Of a stretch of DNA of 64,000 nt, positions 1 through 12,394 are shown in pieces. The notes under the pieces were generated by a model that saw only the letters and a list, made by a program, of their open reading frames with translations, was not told where the DNA came from and made no database searches. This DNA is from Pampus argenteus (lineage: Eukaryota; Chordata; Actinopteri; Scombriformes; Stromateidae). A program made the translations under genes and the position numbers. Within the stretch, counting starts at the first letter, position 1, and each line of letters begins with the position of its first letter. The DNA is taken from contig CM072871.1 in NCBI GenBank assembly GCA_036937835.1, forward strand, positions 6,925,501 through 6,989,500, in the 5' to 3' direction.

Positions 1-1829
1 ATTTCCTGTCTGTAGAGGAGCTGACTGAGAAGCAGTTGCTACAGTCCCTTAACAATCAATTCACTTCAAATTAACTTTCTGAAATATGGACCTCAACTGA
101 TGCTACGGATGCTTAAAGGAGATGAAGTGAAAGTAAAAACATGGCCTGTATAATCTCACTGTTGCATATAAATCATTTTTTTCCCCTTCAACCAATAAAA
201 CACTTCACATGCACATCGAGTCATAGTTGATATTCTGTGACTGTGTTTACTATATCAAGTTTTATCTGATTAGGACTTCTCTACTCTGATGACTCGTTAG
301 CCCTAAAGCGAAACGAGGCCCGGCAATAACTGACACACCCCTGTAACATCAACAACAACATTGTCATCTTATGGATTCACTAACAGACACACACCTTAAA
401 GTTTGAATCTCTAAAAGCCCTCATGCATATGTGCTCCATATATATTTATATATATATATATATATATCCAAGAAAAAAATATACTTATTTTCACATAATC
501 CAGACATTGGGATATATTTAGCTGATACTTCCTCATCATCACTATGTTTGGACTTGATCCATTTTAACAAAGCAACAGCAAACACTGAGCACACAAATAC
601 CTGCTGCAGTCACCCGGAAATAAGTATTCAGTGTTTTGACTTTGTCACACAACTAATTTCATTTAGTACAATGTGATAACAGTGTAAAAGACATTTTCCA
701 GATGGCTAGATAGCTGTTAAAATACAAATGTATCTCCTTTTTTCCAACCTACTCAAACAATTCTTCAAGTGTGGACATTAAAATCAATAAAATGTAACTT
801 ACAAACTGTTCACATGATAACAGGGTATATTCTAGTCCACTGGACACAAACACAAAGATGCAGAGAATAATTAATATGCTACTAAAAAAAAGCAACTACT
901 TCATAAAGTGACCTGATAAAAGGCCTTGAGGCAACCAACAGTTAATATTAATGATTAAAATCATGCTTACTGGTGTTGCTTAGCATACTATATATCTGTG
1001 CTTTGTGATCTATCTAGATATATCTACCTAGCACCTCAATATGTGATCAAATAATATGAAGGGGCTTAAGTACACTTAAAGGAGAGCTAAAGAGAGTAAG
1101 AAGCTGCACCATTAACGATGAGGCAGAGTACATAAAAGGGGAGCTTGTTAATTAAGCGTTGAATACTTTAGCTAATTATAACACTGGTTTTTCCAGTGTA
1201 ACGACATGGTAGAACTACAACATTGAATTTAACTGGAGGCAAGATAGTTTGCAGACTATACTCGCCATGTAATGACTTAAAATACTAGTTTTACAAGACA
1301 GACTAAAGCAATGATCACTAGGCAAGAATTGGACAGAAATAATTCTGACAAAAGTGAGACTGGACACGACTGGACACAAGGCAAAAGATAACGTTACATT
1401 CAGAAGAAACGACATACGAGGAGTATAAGCCTTCGTTTTATACTGGATAATTTATCAGAGGAAAGAAAACTTACATGAACCTGAATGCAACACATAACAT
1501 GAGCAAGAGAAATGTTTACCAGTAACTTCATGAACTGTCACCTAATATGAAGTTCCAAGAAAAATCAGCCATCACTCAGTGTTTCGTCATGTATCAATGT
1601 ATGTATGTACAGAAATAACTGTCAATTACCCTTTTTCTCAGTGTTTTGTTTTCCATCCTCATCATCAGCATCCTCCACTTTCAAAAAAACAAAAAACAAA
1701 TGCAACACACACAACGAAAAAATGCATAAATAAATGTTTTGCACTCCCACTTGTGCCCTACAGACATGTGTATATATGTGTGAGTGTCTACATGTCTGTT
1801 GCATGTGCGTGTGGATGTGCTGGCTGGTC
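1..1829. other. sfxn3 3' UTR and downstream flank
   Basis: No coding exon was recognised here. The part just left of position 1830 must hold the sfxn3 3' UTR, since the gene is on the minus strand. I found no canonical AATAAA on that strand, so the transcript end is not placed. The stretch is AT-rich with a short TA-rich simple repeat near 436-467. The small open frames are short, low in complexity and show no family resemblance. In human the next gene on this side is KAZALD1, but no trace of it is visible within the window. Confidence 0.6.
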
Positions 1830-4800
1830 CTACAGGCCCTTGTTGAAGTAGACAGTAGTAGTGTTGGGACTGGTCTGTCGTATCCTCTCCTGCAGATCTG
1901 CTTCCAGCCCGCTCACACTCATGGAGCTACAAAGAGACGCATGAACATAATTTAAATGCTGCTACGGAAAAACTTGACCCCACCCCTCCAAGGAGAGTGA
2001 CGTAGCTGTGCGTTACCTCTTCTGTGGGAACAGGGCGCAGCACAGAGGGGTTGCAAACACCAGACTGAAGACAAGAAAAAAGAGGGATGTTTTAGATGGC
2101 GTCACTGGTAATTATAATTCCATACCGCATGAGATGCTGCTACTGGTGTAATTTACTTACCACAGACCGACAAGCCCAACCTGGACTGGAGCATTTAAAA
2201 TGGGGAACCGCTACAGGGAGACAAAAAAGGCAGAACGGACATGTGCTTCAAAGTGAAAATAATGAATACTTTGACTACACAGACCGGCCGCTGATAGCAT
2301 GCAATGTATAAGTAACACGTGGAATGTGGTGTTACTCTCACAGAAACACCAGCAGACCTCAGTAAATCCAGTCTGTAGTCTCCTTACCTTCATGAAAGCT
2401 TTCTTTTCCAGAGCATTCATTATAACAGGAGGAATAGCTGTAACAGAAAAAGAAAACAGGACAGAAAAAGCCATTAACAGTTAAATATTCAGGATTAGCA
2501 GGAGTTCACGTGTAGGTGTAGGTTTTAGCATTTGTCTCAACATATTGTGTAAAATGTTTCGCGTATTTATCATGTTTTATGTTCAGGTCTTTGTTCCGTT
2601 TTTCTCTTTGGGAAAATAAAGTTGAAATTGACTTAAAAAAAAAATACTGAGTTCATTTTTGTTTTATTTTTGTTATTTTAGATCAAGCAAAAAAAAAAAA
2701 AAAAATTAGCAAACCAGCAGATATAATGTTGACATTACCCATAGCTGGCACTGCCATGCCAATTCTGGACACCACCACCTGCACAATGGCCTGCTTGGCT
2801 GCATTGGCAGACTCTCCTAACCTGTTTCCATTCTCATCTAACACAGGGATACCATACTTCAGCTCCCTGGAAGGCAAAAAACAAAAACAAAAAACAACAG
2901 CCGTCACAAATCTGAAAAAACTCCTCATTAAATCAGAGGTCACTGATCATTATTTTAAAGACTTCACCTCTGTCTCATGAAGGGGATGTTTATACAGTTA
3001 GCAGCAGCAACAGCAGCAAAGGGGACAAACCGGCTCACGATTGGTGGAAGACGCTGGAGAGATGAGGCAGAATCAGAGACACATTCAGACAATTACCATC
3101 AAATCTAAAAATATACAAATGCTGATCGGTGTGTCTGTATATGAGTCAGGCATTACCGTAGCTAGAGATTTGAGTCCCAGGGCAGTGACTACAGCTCCAG
3201 TAGTAGCACTAACGTAGGCGGCACCAAGTTGACTGTGAGGAGACAGATGCATTAGACATGTCACACATCACTCGCCCACATCCTCTTTCAACATTTTAAA
3301 TAACAATAACTAGTATCAATTCTGAGAATTTTTGAGCTGTCACAGTAAGAGTGCAAATTCATTCTATGCACAACACTACAAATAGTAACATTTTCCTTCA
3401 ATAACATGCTGAATTCATGATGATTTTATAAGCATGTGTATGAAGGCAACCCTCTCATTCTTTGTGAATACATGCATTTGATGCATTTCTGCAGCATCGA
3501 AAGGATGCATTTTGTGGCTCAATGAAAATGTTGACCTGATATCAACCAGGAGCATTGAACCTACGTCAGCATGAGCGCATGGTGACACATGGTGCTGAAC
3601 ATGCTTAACAGTGGAACGTAATACCGCTGTGAAGGAAGGGGAGAGGACAGCAGCTCCCACCGCCTCCTTATACACACTAGTTTAGAGGGAGGACAGGAAT
3701 GATCTAGAGTGGAAGTGGAGTGAGAAGTCCTCCCTACTTCACGGTCATGGGGGCATCTCCGCTGCGGTTGGTGTAGTTGACAACAGCGTTGAAGGACTGG
3801 TTAACCCACTGCCAGAACACCACTGCAGGAGTAGTCCTGCAAACATGAGGGAACACAGAGATTTCACACAGTGTACAGTTTAAACCACACTTTTAGCATT
3901 TATACTGCTGCACAAGAGTTTGATGACAATGAAAAAAAACAACAACACTGTGATAGTAGAGCAAACAGACGCAAGTAATAATAACCGTCATTAAAGTAGC
4001 AGGAGCGTTAGACATTTATATCTGGCACAGTGCATGTATACTGAGTCCCAACTAATAGTCACTCAACGTATCAGTGAAACAAGCAGTTCAGGTTTTTTTT
4101 TCAGTTACACATTTGCATGTTGGAACATTATAAAAACCACAGAAACATTTGTGGTTTCGAGTTCATTCTCTGCTACTAGGAAATCACACTTTTTTTTTCA
4201 GGGGGTTCACACTAAATACAGCATGGTTGTTTTTTTTAGTAGGTTTCTCAGAAAATAATCTAATAATTTGTGTCCCTTATGGCCTAAATGCTACTACAAT
4301 GCAAATTGTAAGATCTACTGCAACACACTAAAACATAAATCATTGTTGTATGATTGTTTCGAAGACGGCATACTTTTTGTGATTTTAATTGTCACTTTAA
4401 TTTAAAGCCAGTATTTGGCACATCCTAGTGGTAGTATAAAATAGTATATAAATAACATTGTAGCCAGCAGTGCACCCAGTGTTACAGATTTTAGCATTAG
4501 TCAGTCATTTAGTTTGTAAATGTTCAACTATAATAATAAATGGTCATCACAAGTTACCAGAATGTTCTTTGAAAATTGATCACAAGTCTGATCAGCAGCC
4601 AAAAATCCCATGAAAATAAAATCTAGTGATGTACAACAAAGAAGCAAGCTACCAAAATTAGAATTAACTTGTTGAGAGCAACTAGTTATGTCCATTCAGT
4701 AGTGAGTGATATTATTTATTCTTTAAGAGGATTTTCACTCTGTGCAGGGATTTATTGTCTATTTAGAGCTGTATTAAGGTTAAATTCACAGTCACATGAT

Positions 4801-5888
4801 ACAGTCACACACAACTGTATCATATTTATTCAGCATACTGGAAGAGTACACATTTCAATTTCACTATTTTTTTTAGTTATGTGTTTTTATTACACTTTGA
4901 AATATGTGCTAAACTTCTGCTGTACCTGTAGAAGGTGAGCATGCAGCCTGTGATGGACATGTTCATTGGCACCTGAGCAGACATCCGACCAATCACAAAC
5001 ATCTTCTCCCCCGTGTCGGGGTGGAAGGCGGAGTCGTAGATGTACTTGGCTCTCCAGAGCTCATCCTCCGTCAGGCCAGGTTTCACGTTACCGGCTCTGA
5101 AAAAAGAGGATGATATAATTTACAATAATCACACATACTGAAACATTTTGTATGTATTTGAACACAGATATGACATAAATTATTTATCCACAGTCCGTAT
5201 TAATTACGCTACCTGTTAAAATCCCCACTGATTATATTATTGAGGTAGAATAAACATGACAAATGTTGAATAATTCTCAGTTTCAGATTCAGCTTAACAA
5301 AATGTAATGTACTCATGTGTGAAACCACGAAATCTACACAAAAATCATTAAAACTGATTTTCAGGTGGAGGCTTCTCTGTCAGTACATTCCTCCTTCTGG
5401 CATTAACAGCCATCACTATTACAAAGTGTCACGTCAATGCTCATTTCTACCATCCCTCCCTCCCTCACATTATCATTTATACTCTATACCAGTGGTCCCC
5501 AAACTACGGCCCGCCTCCACATTTTGCCCGGCCCCCTGAACAATACCAGAGATGCATTATGATTATTTACAATCTGGCCACGTGATCGAGACTTGTACGT
5601 GCATATATATATATATATATATATAAACTGACCCCGCCCCCCCTCGTCAGGAAAAGGCCCCCACATGAAAAAGTTTGGGGACCTCTGCTTTATACTATAC
5701 TAATCCCTCCTCCATCTGTAGTACCTGTAGTCCTCCACGATCACTCTGGCTTCATCCAGAGTTTCTGAGGACAGCAGGACGTTCCTGGGATCCGTGACCA
5801 TGAAGAAGTGCTTGGCACGCCCCATGAATGTGCCTTGGTCCCATCGTGGCTCTTTGATGTCTATATTGAGGGACAACTCTCCAGACAT
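1830..5888 (-). CDS. sfxn3: Sideroflexin-3, mitochondrial inner-membrane amino-acid carrier (10 coding exons)
   Basis: Coding exons on the minus strand, in order: 5888-5725, 5096-4926, 3836-3738, 3232-3157, 3053-2968, 2866-2739, 2437-2388, 2210-2161, 2064-2017, 1926-1830. They sum to 969 bp, giving 322 aa plus TAG, the usual sideroflexin length. Every intron has GT-AG ends on this strand and the frame closes at each junction. Family landmarks seen: EPRWDQ near residue 13, HPDTGEK at 80-86, GRMSAQVPMNM, VVFWQWVNQSFNA, FVPFAAVAAANCINIP, ATPLCCALFPQ, and the C terminus FNKGL. Sideroflexins are multi-pass mitochondrial inner-membrane proteins; SFXN1 and SFXN3 import serine for one-carbon metabolism (established knowledge). 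The start is chosen because MSGEL..IDIKEPRWDQ aligns with the human N terminus. SFXN3 is preferred over the close paralogue SFXN1 mainly because of the divergent pdzd7 neighbour. Confidence 0.95.
3837..4925 (-). other. sfxn3 intron between coding exons 2 and 3
   Basis: AT-rich intron of about 1.1 kb. I see no additional exon, recognisable mobile element or RNA gene in it, only short T runs near 4090 and 4190. Confidence 0.75.
5490..5687. mobile_element. Short non-autonomous hAT-type DNA transposon (MITE)
   Basis: A 198-bp unit begins CAGTGGTCCCCAAACT and ends AGTTTGGGGACCTCTG, so the termini are imperfect inverted repeats of about 16 bp. It is flanked by 8-bp near-identical direct repeats, CTCTATAC at 5482-5489 and CTTTATAC at 5688-5695, as expected for hAT target-site duplication. 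The interior has a (TA)n run near 5600-5624 and no transposase. It lies in the first coding-side intron of sfxn3. One mismatch in the duplication suggests an insertion that is not very recent. Confidence 0.85.
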
Positions 5889-6609
5889 CCTGGCTTTCTT
5901 TCATTAGAAGAAACTTTAATTAGTATTCACACTATATTTAACAAATCTAGACTGGGTCTGAATGCATCATTTTGGGAGTATTTTAGTGAAACAATCAATT
6001 TGACACTGCGAAACATTTTATCACATGGATTAATCAACATGCACATCCAAACTGAAAAATGTTGGAAAATATTCAATACTAGTGCCAACATAATACTTGA
6101 GTTTGACACCAAAACAAAGAATACCTTAAAGAATATCAAAGAGTAAGTAAACACAACGATAAATCTGCAACTGTCAGGCAGTTGCTAAGGACACATTTAG
6201 GTCAATACCAACAAGGTTTTGCAGACTGATACGCAGCCCCACAGGTGAAGGTAGTATTATTATAAATCCTTGGCTCCAAAGTTAAGCCCCTCCGCTCCAT
6301 CACTACAGGATATATACGAACACAAACACATACTGTACAGTCATCTTTGAGCAAACCACCTCCAGACTTGTTGACCAGGTTTACTACACCGATATACTCT
6401 GCCTCGTCTTTTGGAAACAATAACATAGTTAAAGATTGCTGTGACATATTCAACAAGCGTCATATCGTCATCTTGTCAGATAGCGAGCTATTGTGGAAGC
6501 ATGTACCAGGTCGACGCTGATCCCAAACTGTTATCAGCTGTGGCTGCGAGTACAAGATAAAGCAAAACTATACTGAAAAACAGCTTCAACAAAATGTAGG
6601 TCAGCCAGT

Positions 6610-6985
6610 GCATGTGGTAGGAAAGCTCACAATTATTTCCATTATGGATTAATCTGCAGATTATTTTCTGACTGAATGATGAATCCTTTGGTCTATAAAA
6701 TGGCAGAAATATGTACAATTTACTGAATCCAACTGTGAGATCTTAACAATGCTTGTTTTGTCAGGCCTGCAATGATTAGTCAATAGAAAATCAATTGTCA
6801 CTTATTTTGATAATCATTTTATCGTTTTGAGTAATTTTATTAAACTAAAAATATCCAAAGTGCGATTGATATTCTTCAACATTTTGAGGCATTTTATAGC
6901 CCAAATGACTACTTGATTAAATCGAGAAAATAATCAACAGATTAATTGATAATTAAAATAATCTTTGGTTGCAGCCATATTCAGC
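6610..6985. repeat. Degraded interspersed repeat with ATTAAT/GATTAAT motifs
   Basis: Recurrent motifs (TAATCTGCAGATTATTTTCT, CAATTGTCACTTATTTTGAT, AGATTAATTGATAATTAAAA, TTGGTTGCAGCC) resemble a DNA-transposon-derived repeat that I recognise from many teleost genomes. A related degraded copy lies near 46.5-46.9 kb. Boundaries are approximate and it encodes nothing. It sits in the 5' intron of sfxn3. Confidence 0.55.
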
Positions 6986-7826
6986 TTCAAATCCTCAGAT
7001 GTGAGAAGCTGAAACAAGAGAAAATGTGGCATGCTTATAGTGTGGTGTATCTATGATCAAGATACTCTGTGATTCATTTGAGCCACTTCTGTGGGTCATT
7101 AAACGACACTAAACCATTACAATAATGTATATATAGTATGTTTTTATGCAGCATTCATACAGAGTGTAATAAAACAGTCTATTTGTAAAGCCATGACCTC
7201 GGATCTTGTAACATCTGTAGGCTTCAGATAAAGAAAATATCTCACAAGGGCGAGATAACAACTGGGGTGATAGATTCAAGGACATAAACACAGTTTGCTC
7301 AACACACAAAAAACTTTTTTTTTTTTTTTATCTTCCTCACATATACACCTAAACGTATGTGAGAAGCTGACTAACTAGTAAGACAGCTACATGGATTCAG
7401 TGTGTCACATTGTAAGTGGCTGATCAAAGAAACAGCGTGACACGGTGACAGATGGGATTGGGGGGAAGTCACGACACGCTCCTGAACGCCTCCTGTCAGC
7501 AAACAGCCGCCGGCTAACGACAACTTAAACTCCCACGGTAATACACCAATAGGACATTTACAACACCAAAATATCCACACAATCAAAGGCTAAGCTAGCC
7601 AGGACAATAAACAACTTGTCCTTCTCCATCAAAACAAACATGTTCACTGCTGTCTTAGTAAACAAAAGTCAACCAGTTAGCTAGCCGGGTAGTTCAAGCT
7701 AACACATATGCCAGCTATTCAGTTAGCGTCACAAGGGCACAAATCATGATGGAGTAAACATTAACTCAACTCGGATTGTGATTTAACGCATTTAAGACAG
7801 TGACTCCAGTCATCATTGAAACGTAC

Positions 7827-7914
7827 CTGGTTGTATTTCTTTGTTTCTTTGAAAATGTATGACCTCTCAATAACACAGCACTGCCAGGTGAACTGTTGCT
7901 GCCTTCTGGGTACT
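7827..7914 (-). other. sfxn3: Candidate sfxn3 5' UTR exon
   Basis: On the minus strand this 88-bp segment is preceded by an acceptor (TGTTTCACAG) and followed by a donor (CCAG/GTACGT). It lies between the promoter-like region near 8.4 kb and the first coding exon. The first coding exon has only a short AAAGCCAGG before its ATG, which fits an acceptor just upstream of the start, so noncoding leader exons are expected. It might be optional or unused. Confidence 0.5.
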
Positions 7915-8297
7915 CTGTGAAACATCGGAAAACAGAACTTCATGTATATGGAAGGCAAAACACTTTAAATCAGGAAAAGTATACAAGAGATGACATTGTC
8001 ATTTATAATAAAAAATAAAAATAAAAAAAACAATGAAAAGTTTGTGAAGGTGATGGCTTTCACACGCCTGCATAACTAGATATTTGCAAAAATAATTTCA
8101 AATCAAATGATTTGATTTGATTGAAAAATAATTTGCATTCAGGCTTGACGCTGCTGCAGCTTAATGTATTCCCCTGTCGTGTTATGTATAATTAAGACAT
8201 AGATATTAGTGATCCACGTTCTTATCAAAGTCACAATATAATTATGTCTTATTAACATCGATCAAACACGGTTAAATCTGTCACATATAAATTGGTT

Positions 8298-8450
8298 ACC
8301 GGATCTCTGATGTTCCTTGAAGCCTTTGAATGCAGCACTAGCAGATGGGGGCGGGGTCTGTTAACAGCAGGGTTGTTGGGGAGGACGGGAGTATGTGGGA
8401 GTGCTGCGGCCGACACGTGATTGGTTAAAAAACAGCTGACTATAGCCCCA
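8298..8450 (-). promoter_or_regulatory. Likely sfxn3 promoter and first noncoding exon
   Basis: Read on the minus strand this patch carries an inverted E-box/CCAAT pair (CACGTG at 8414-8419, ATTGG at 8420-8424), then a GC box (GGGGGCGGGG at 8347-8356), then a possible splice donor (CCG/GTAACC with exon end at 8300). It is the most GC- and CpG-rich stretch between the two divergent genes. This combination suits a housekeeping promoter for the mitochondrial carrier. The transcription start is not mapped. Confidence 0.55.
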
Positions 8451-10253
8451 AGGTGTGTTTTCTAACAGTAGTCAGCCGGAATAATTTCATTTTTCATTTC
8501 ATTTTTCCTGTTTTAAAGCATAGTAAAAAAAAAAAAAAAAAAAAGTATATATATATATATACCAAAGTGTCTTGTCTTTAATTATTGTGTATGTCATGTG
8601 CAGTTTAGCTGTCTATTATAGTTGTATCTAATTTGAATAATATCTTCATATGCAATTCATCTACCTTTTATTCAAGCTCATGTTTGTTTTTGCTGTGCAC
8701 TGATTTTGAAAATAAATATGTCAAAAATGATCATAATTATGTTTACTAAAATGATTTAAAACTACAACATTTATGATCCCTGGAGGGTGATTTTACTTCA
8801 AAATTAGATAAATGTCAACTTGATATTTTTTTGAATAATAAGGTCTTTTTTTTAAAACAACAATATATAGGCCTACACCAATGAACCACACCTACAGATG
8901 GGGCGAAAATATACCAAAGCTCCTGCAAAGGCTGCGTGTTGAAGGTCAAAGTTTCCTGTTCCTGTTAAGCTGCAGTATATTGATTGTAATTAATATGAAT
9001 GATACAACCCCCAGAGATGAAGTCAGATCTGCACAGAGGGGATATGACACCGGTGACCACCGGGTGGGGTTGTTTACCATCTCACCGACATGGTGAAGGT
9101 TTCTCCAGACAGACCTACACCTGTCTGCACTTTTACTGAAAAATATGGACCTAATGGACACATTAATAACACGGGGTACCTGAGGATAGGGTGAAATAGA
9201 CCTTAGTCACTGTAATTATAAAGCAATTATTGTACTTAATCATCACTGGTCCAACGCTAATGGCTGCACAGCTGCAGTAGGGGCTTATGTAAAAGGCTTA
9301 CCCCCCCTCTTAAGACAATAATGGTCACCTCGAGAACAAATGACACTAATACACTGGCACTAATACACCGGAGGTGTCCAATGCGTCTCTGTGTTCATCC
9401 GTCAGTATGGACACACCAGGTAAAGCTGTCACACTCCGTTTCCTTTACTTTTAACGCAAAGGTAAAATATAACCATTGTTTTTACGCGTCTCAAGGTATC
9501 AACAGGAGTCATTTCTAAGCAGTTTTTTTAAGGTTTACCGAGACGGTTCGTTGACATCAACTGTCAACAAGTAGTTTTACGTTTAAATAGTTTATCAATG
9601 TGAATGTACATGTGATTATTATGCATGTTGTATCATCCGTGGTGATGACTGATAGAAAAACGCATAAAGTTCAAATGAGCAACGTCATATTTTCTATTTT
9701 ATTCTATTCTTTAGGTTGTAGCATCATAACTGTGTCAAAAATGACGAGTTTTATTATACAAGCCGGAGTTTCTCAGACCACATTACTCATCACAGCATAT
9801 CATCCTCACAACAGATATCCGTTTAATTAAACATGACCCAAGGGGAATCACCGTGCATCGCTGACTGCTCCGCAGCCACTTATCTGAAGCAGGTGGAAAC
9901 AAGCACCATGGCTGTGGAGATGCGTTCAGGAGCAACAGTTCAGGACACTCAAGGATTACACCAACTTTTTTAACATACAAGGAAGCTTACATCATGGAGC
10001 ACTACTTTTTGCCTTCCCTTTTAAAGAATTACATATTATATTCATTCAGCTGTGTGGATTCAGCTTAAATTAGTTTTTCAATGACTCATTTGCTCCTGTG
10101 GATCTTGGATTTCAATTTAAGGGATGTTACATACGGCTTTGTGAGATGCCAGCTCCAGTGGGGATCATACTCTCGCCAGCAGGTGCTAAAAAGTCCAGTT
10201 ACCCACCACAGTTGTTCCTCGACTCCCAGGCTGCACCTCTTTCATCCTCACAG
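8451..10253. other. Intergenic DNA between divergent sfxn3 and pdzd7
   Basis: About 1.8 kb separates the sfxn3 promoter patch from the pdzd7 start exon. It holds a poly(A)/(TA)n tract at 8523-8560 and AT-rich DNA. It must contain the pdzd7 promoter, but no clear TATA or CpG cluster marks it. A strong donor (CACACCAG/GTAAAG, exon end 9419) on the plus strand could end a noncoding pdzd7 first exon, and CTCACAG ending at 10253 could be the matching acceptor. Confidence 0.5.
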
Positions 10254-10311
10254 CAGACCACAGAGCTCATCCTGCCTGGATGACTAAGGGAAGAGTTGCC
10301 AGACACGTAGC
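10254..10311 (+). other. pdzd7: pdzd7 5' UTR immediately before the start codon
   Basis: A pyrimidine-rich acceptor (CACCTCTTTCATCCTCACAG) ends at 10253, so this 58-bp leader plus the first coding segment may form one exon. An out-of-frame ATG at 10280 precedes the chosen start by 32 bases, a possible short upstream ORF. The main ATG has an adequate context (TAGCATGG). Confidence 0.45.
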
Positions 10312-11904
10312 ATGGCTCGCTCCTCTCACTCCCCTGGCTGGAGGGAGATGACAAATGGAGGGGGGCACCCTCACCTCAACAATGGAGGCCAGACAGGGGG
10401 GTCCCACAGCACCACACGCTACATGCTGAAGAAGCAGCACCGCCACAAACGCAGGTCGTCCTCACCGATGGGCCGGGTGATTCTCATCAACTCACCTGTT
10501 GATGGTGAGTTGTGCACATGTTAACCATCCTCTGTTACCAGGGTGATACCTTTACAGTCTCACAGACACATCATCAATCATTAGTCCAAATTTAGTAATA
10601 TTTTGTCATTTCATTGGTTATCAAATCAATCCTCCAATATACTGAAGATACCTCACAAACCTTCAACAGTACATGTTATACATCTAAGTTTGAGGTTTTT
10701 TTTTTCTGGCCATAAAGATGCACAAATGTATTAAATATCAGCAAATTATGTTTGGTTAATATGTAAATAATAATAGTAGTAAATACTGATGTTTTAATTT
10801 CTGTGGTTAGAATAACACAGAGGGAAATTTGCCTTGGATACACAATACTGCTACTGTACATTACCAAATAATAAAACAGTAATACACATCATACAGCTCA
10901 TAAATTCCTAGATTAAAAGTAGTTGTGAAATAAATTACTAAGGCTAATAATAATAATAATCTTTATATTTATTATCTTCGTATCCACGTTTTTCACAACT
11001 GGACCCAGATTGTCATTAGTTGGCTATGAGGCTATATAGATGTTTATGGCTGGTACATGTCAGTGTGATTCCTGGTTTTGTGTGGTTACAGGTGGGGATG
11101 ACTGTGAAGACATTCACACAGTGACAGTAGATAAGAGTCCAGATGGGCGTCTGGGCTTCAGTGTCCGCGGGGGCTCTGAACATGGACTCGGTGTATTCGT
11201 CAGCAAGGTGGAGGATGACAGCTCTGCAGGTTAGGAGGAAGTATGTGTGTGTGTGTGTGTGTAAGTTTCTTTCTCACAGTGATGACAAACTTTTTATTTT
11301 CAGCGTGCTTAAATGTGGCCATGTGGTCTTATGTTTCTGCGTGACATTGACTCTGTTGCACCATGCTGAGTCCCACCTGTGTCTGCAGCGCAGGCTGGCC
11401 TGACTGTGGGCGATAAGCTGGTGGAGGTGAACGGGGTCAGCCTGGAGAGCATCACCATGAGCAGCGCTGTGAAGGTCCTGACAGGCAACAACAGGCTGAG
11501 AATGGTGGTGAGACGTGTGGGCAAAATCCCCGGGATCCGCTTCTCCAAGGAGAAGACCACATGGTGAGGCCAAATAGCTGCATAATGCAGGCGGTGTCAA
11601 TGTGAATAAGACTGACAAACAGTAACAGTTTATTGTGACTGTTATATTTTGCTAGATATATTATTATTATTTAAAGACTACAACCAGTGCTGACCTTTGC
11701 ATGGCTCTTGTTTTGTGTAGTCTTGTATCTCATACAGGCTATCTTTCTTTTAGGATATACTGTATCTTGGTTTCATGTAGCAGCAGTGGATGGATTACTG
11801 CTGTGACCTTTATTGCTATTTGATCAACTGATACAGTCAGCAGAGAAAGGCAAAGCAGTGTATTTGAATGTTTTCATGCGTGTGAGTATGTCCTCTTTTG
11901 CATA

Positions 11905-11935
<31 letters not shown>

Positions 11936-12351
11936 AGGGTGGATCTGATTCACCGGCGGATGGTGGTGGAGGAAAGCGGTCGCACGCCATCAGAGACCAG
12001 TTCAGACAGCGCTCTCCGCAGGATCGTACATCTCTTCACCACATCGGATGATTACTGTCTGGGCTTCAACATCAGAGGAGGCAAAGAGTTTGGACTAGGA
12101 ATTTATGTCTCCAAGTACGAACATATCTAGTTCAAAACACATTCATTTTGTTTGGGGTTTTTTTTTTACACCAGACCATCAACATCCAAATTCAGTTTCT
12201 TATAAATTCAGCCAGGTGGTTCATGGTGAGCAAGAGGAAGAGAGGAAGAATAAGTTTTCCCAGAGGAACTAGATATTAAATCACAAACTATTTGTAGTTT
12301 CTTTCATCTGTTTTTTGCCTTAGTTCAAAGCCACCAGTCTCCACCCGAAGG

Positions 12352-12394
<43 letters not shown>

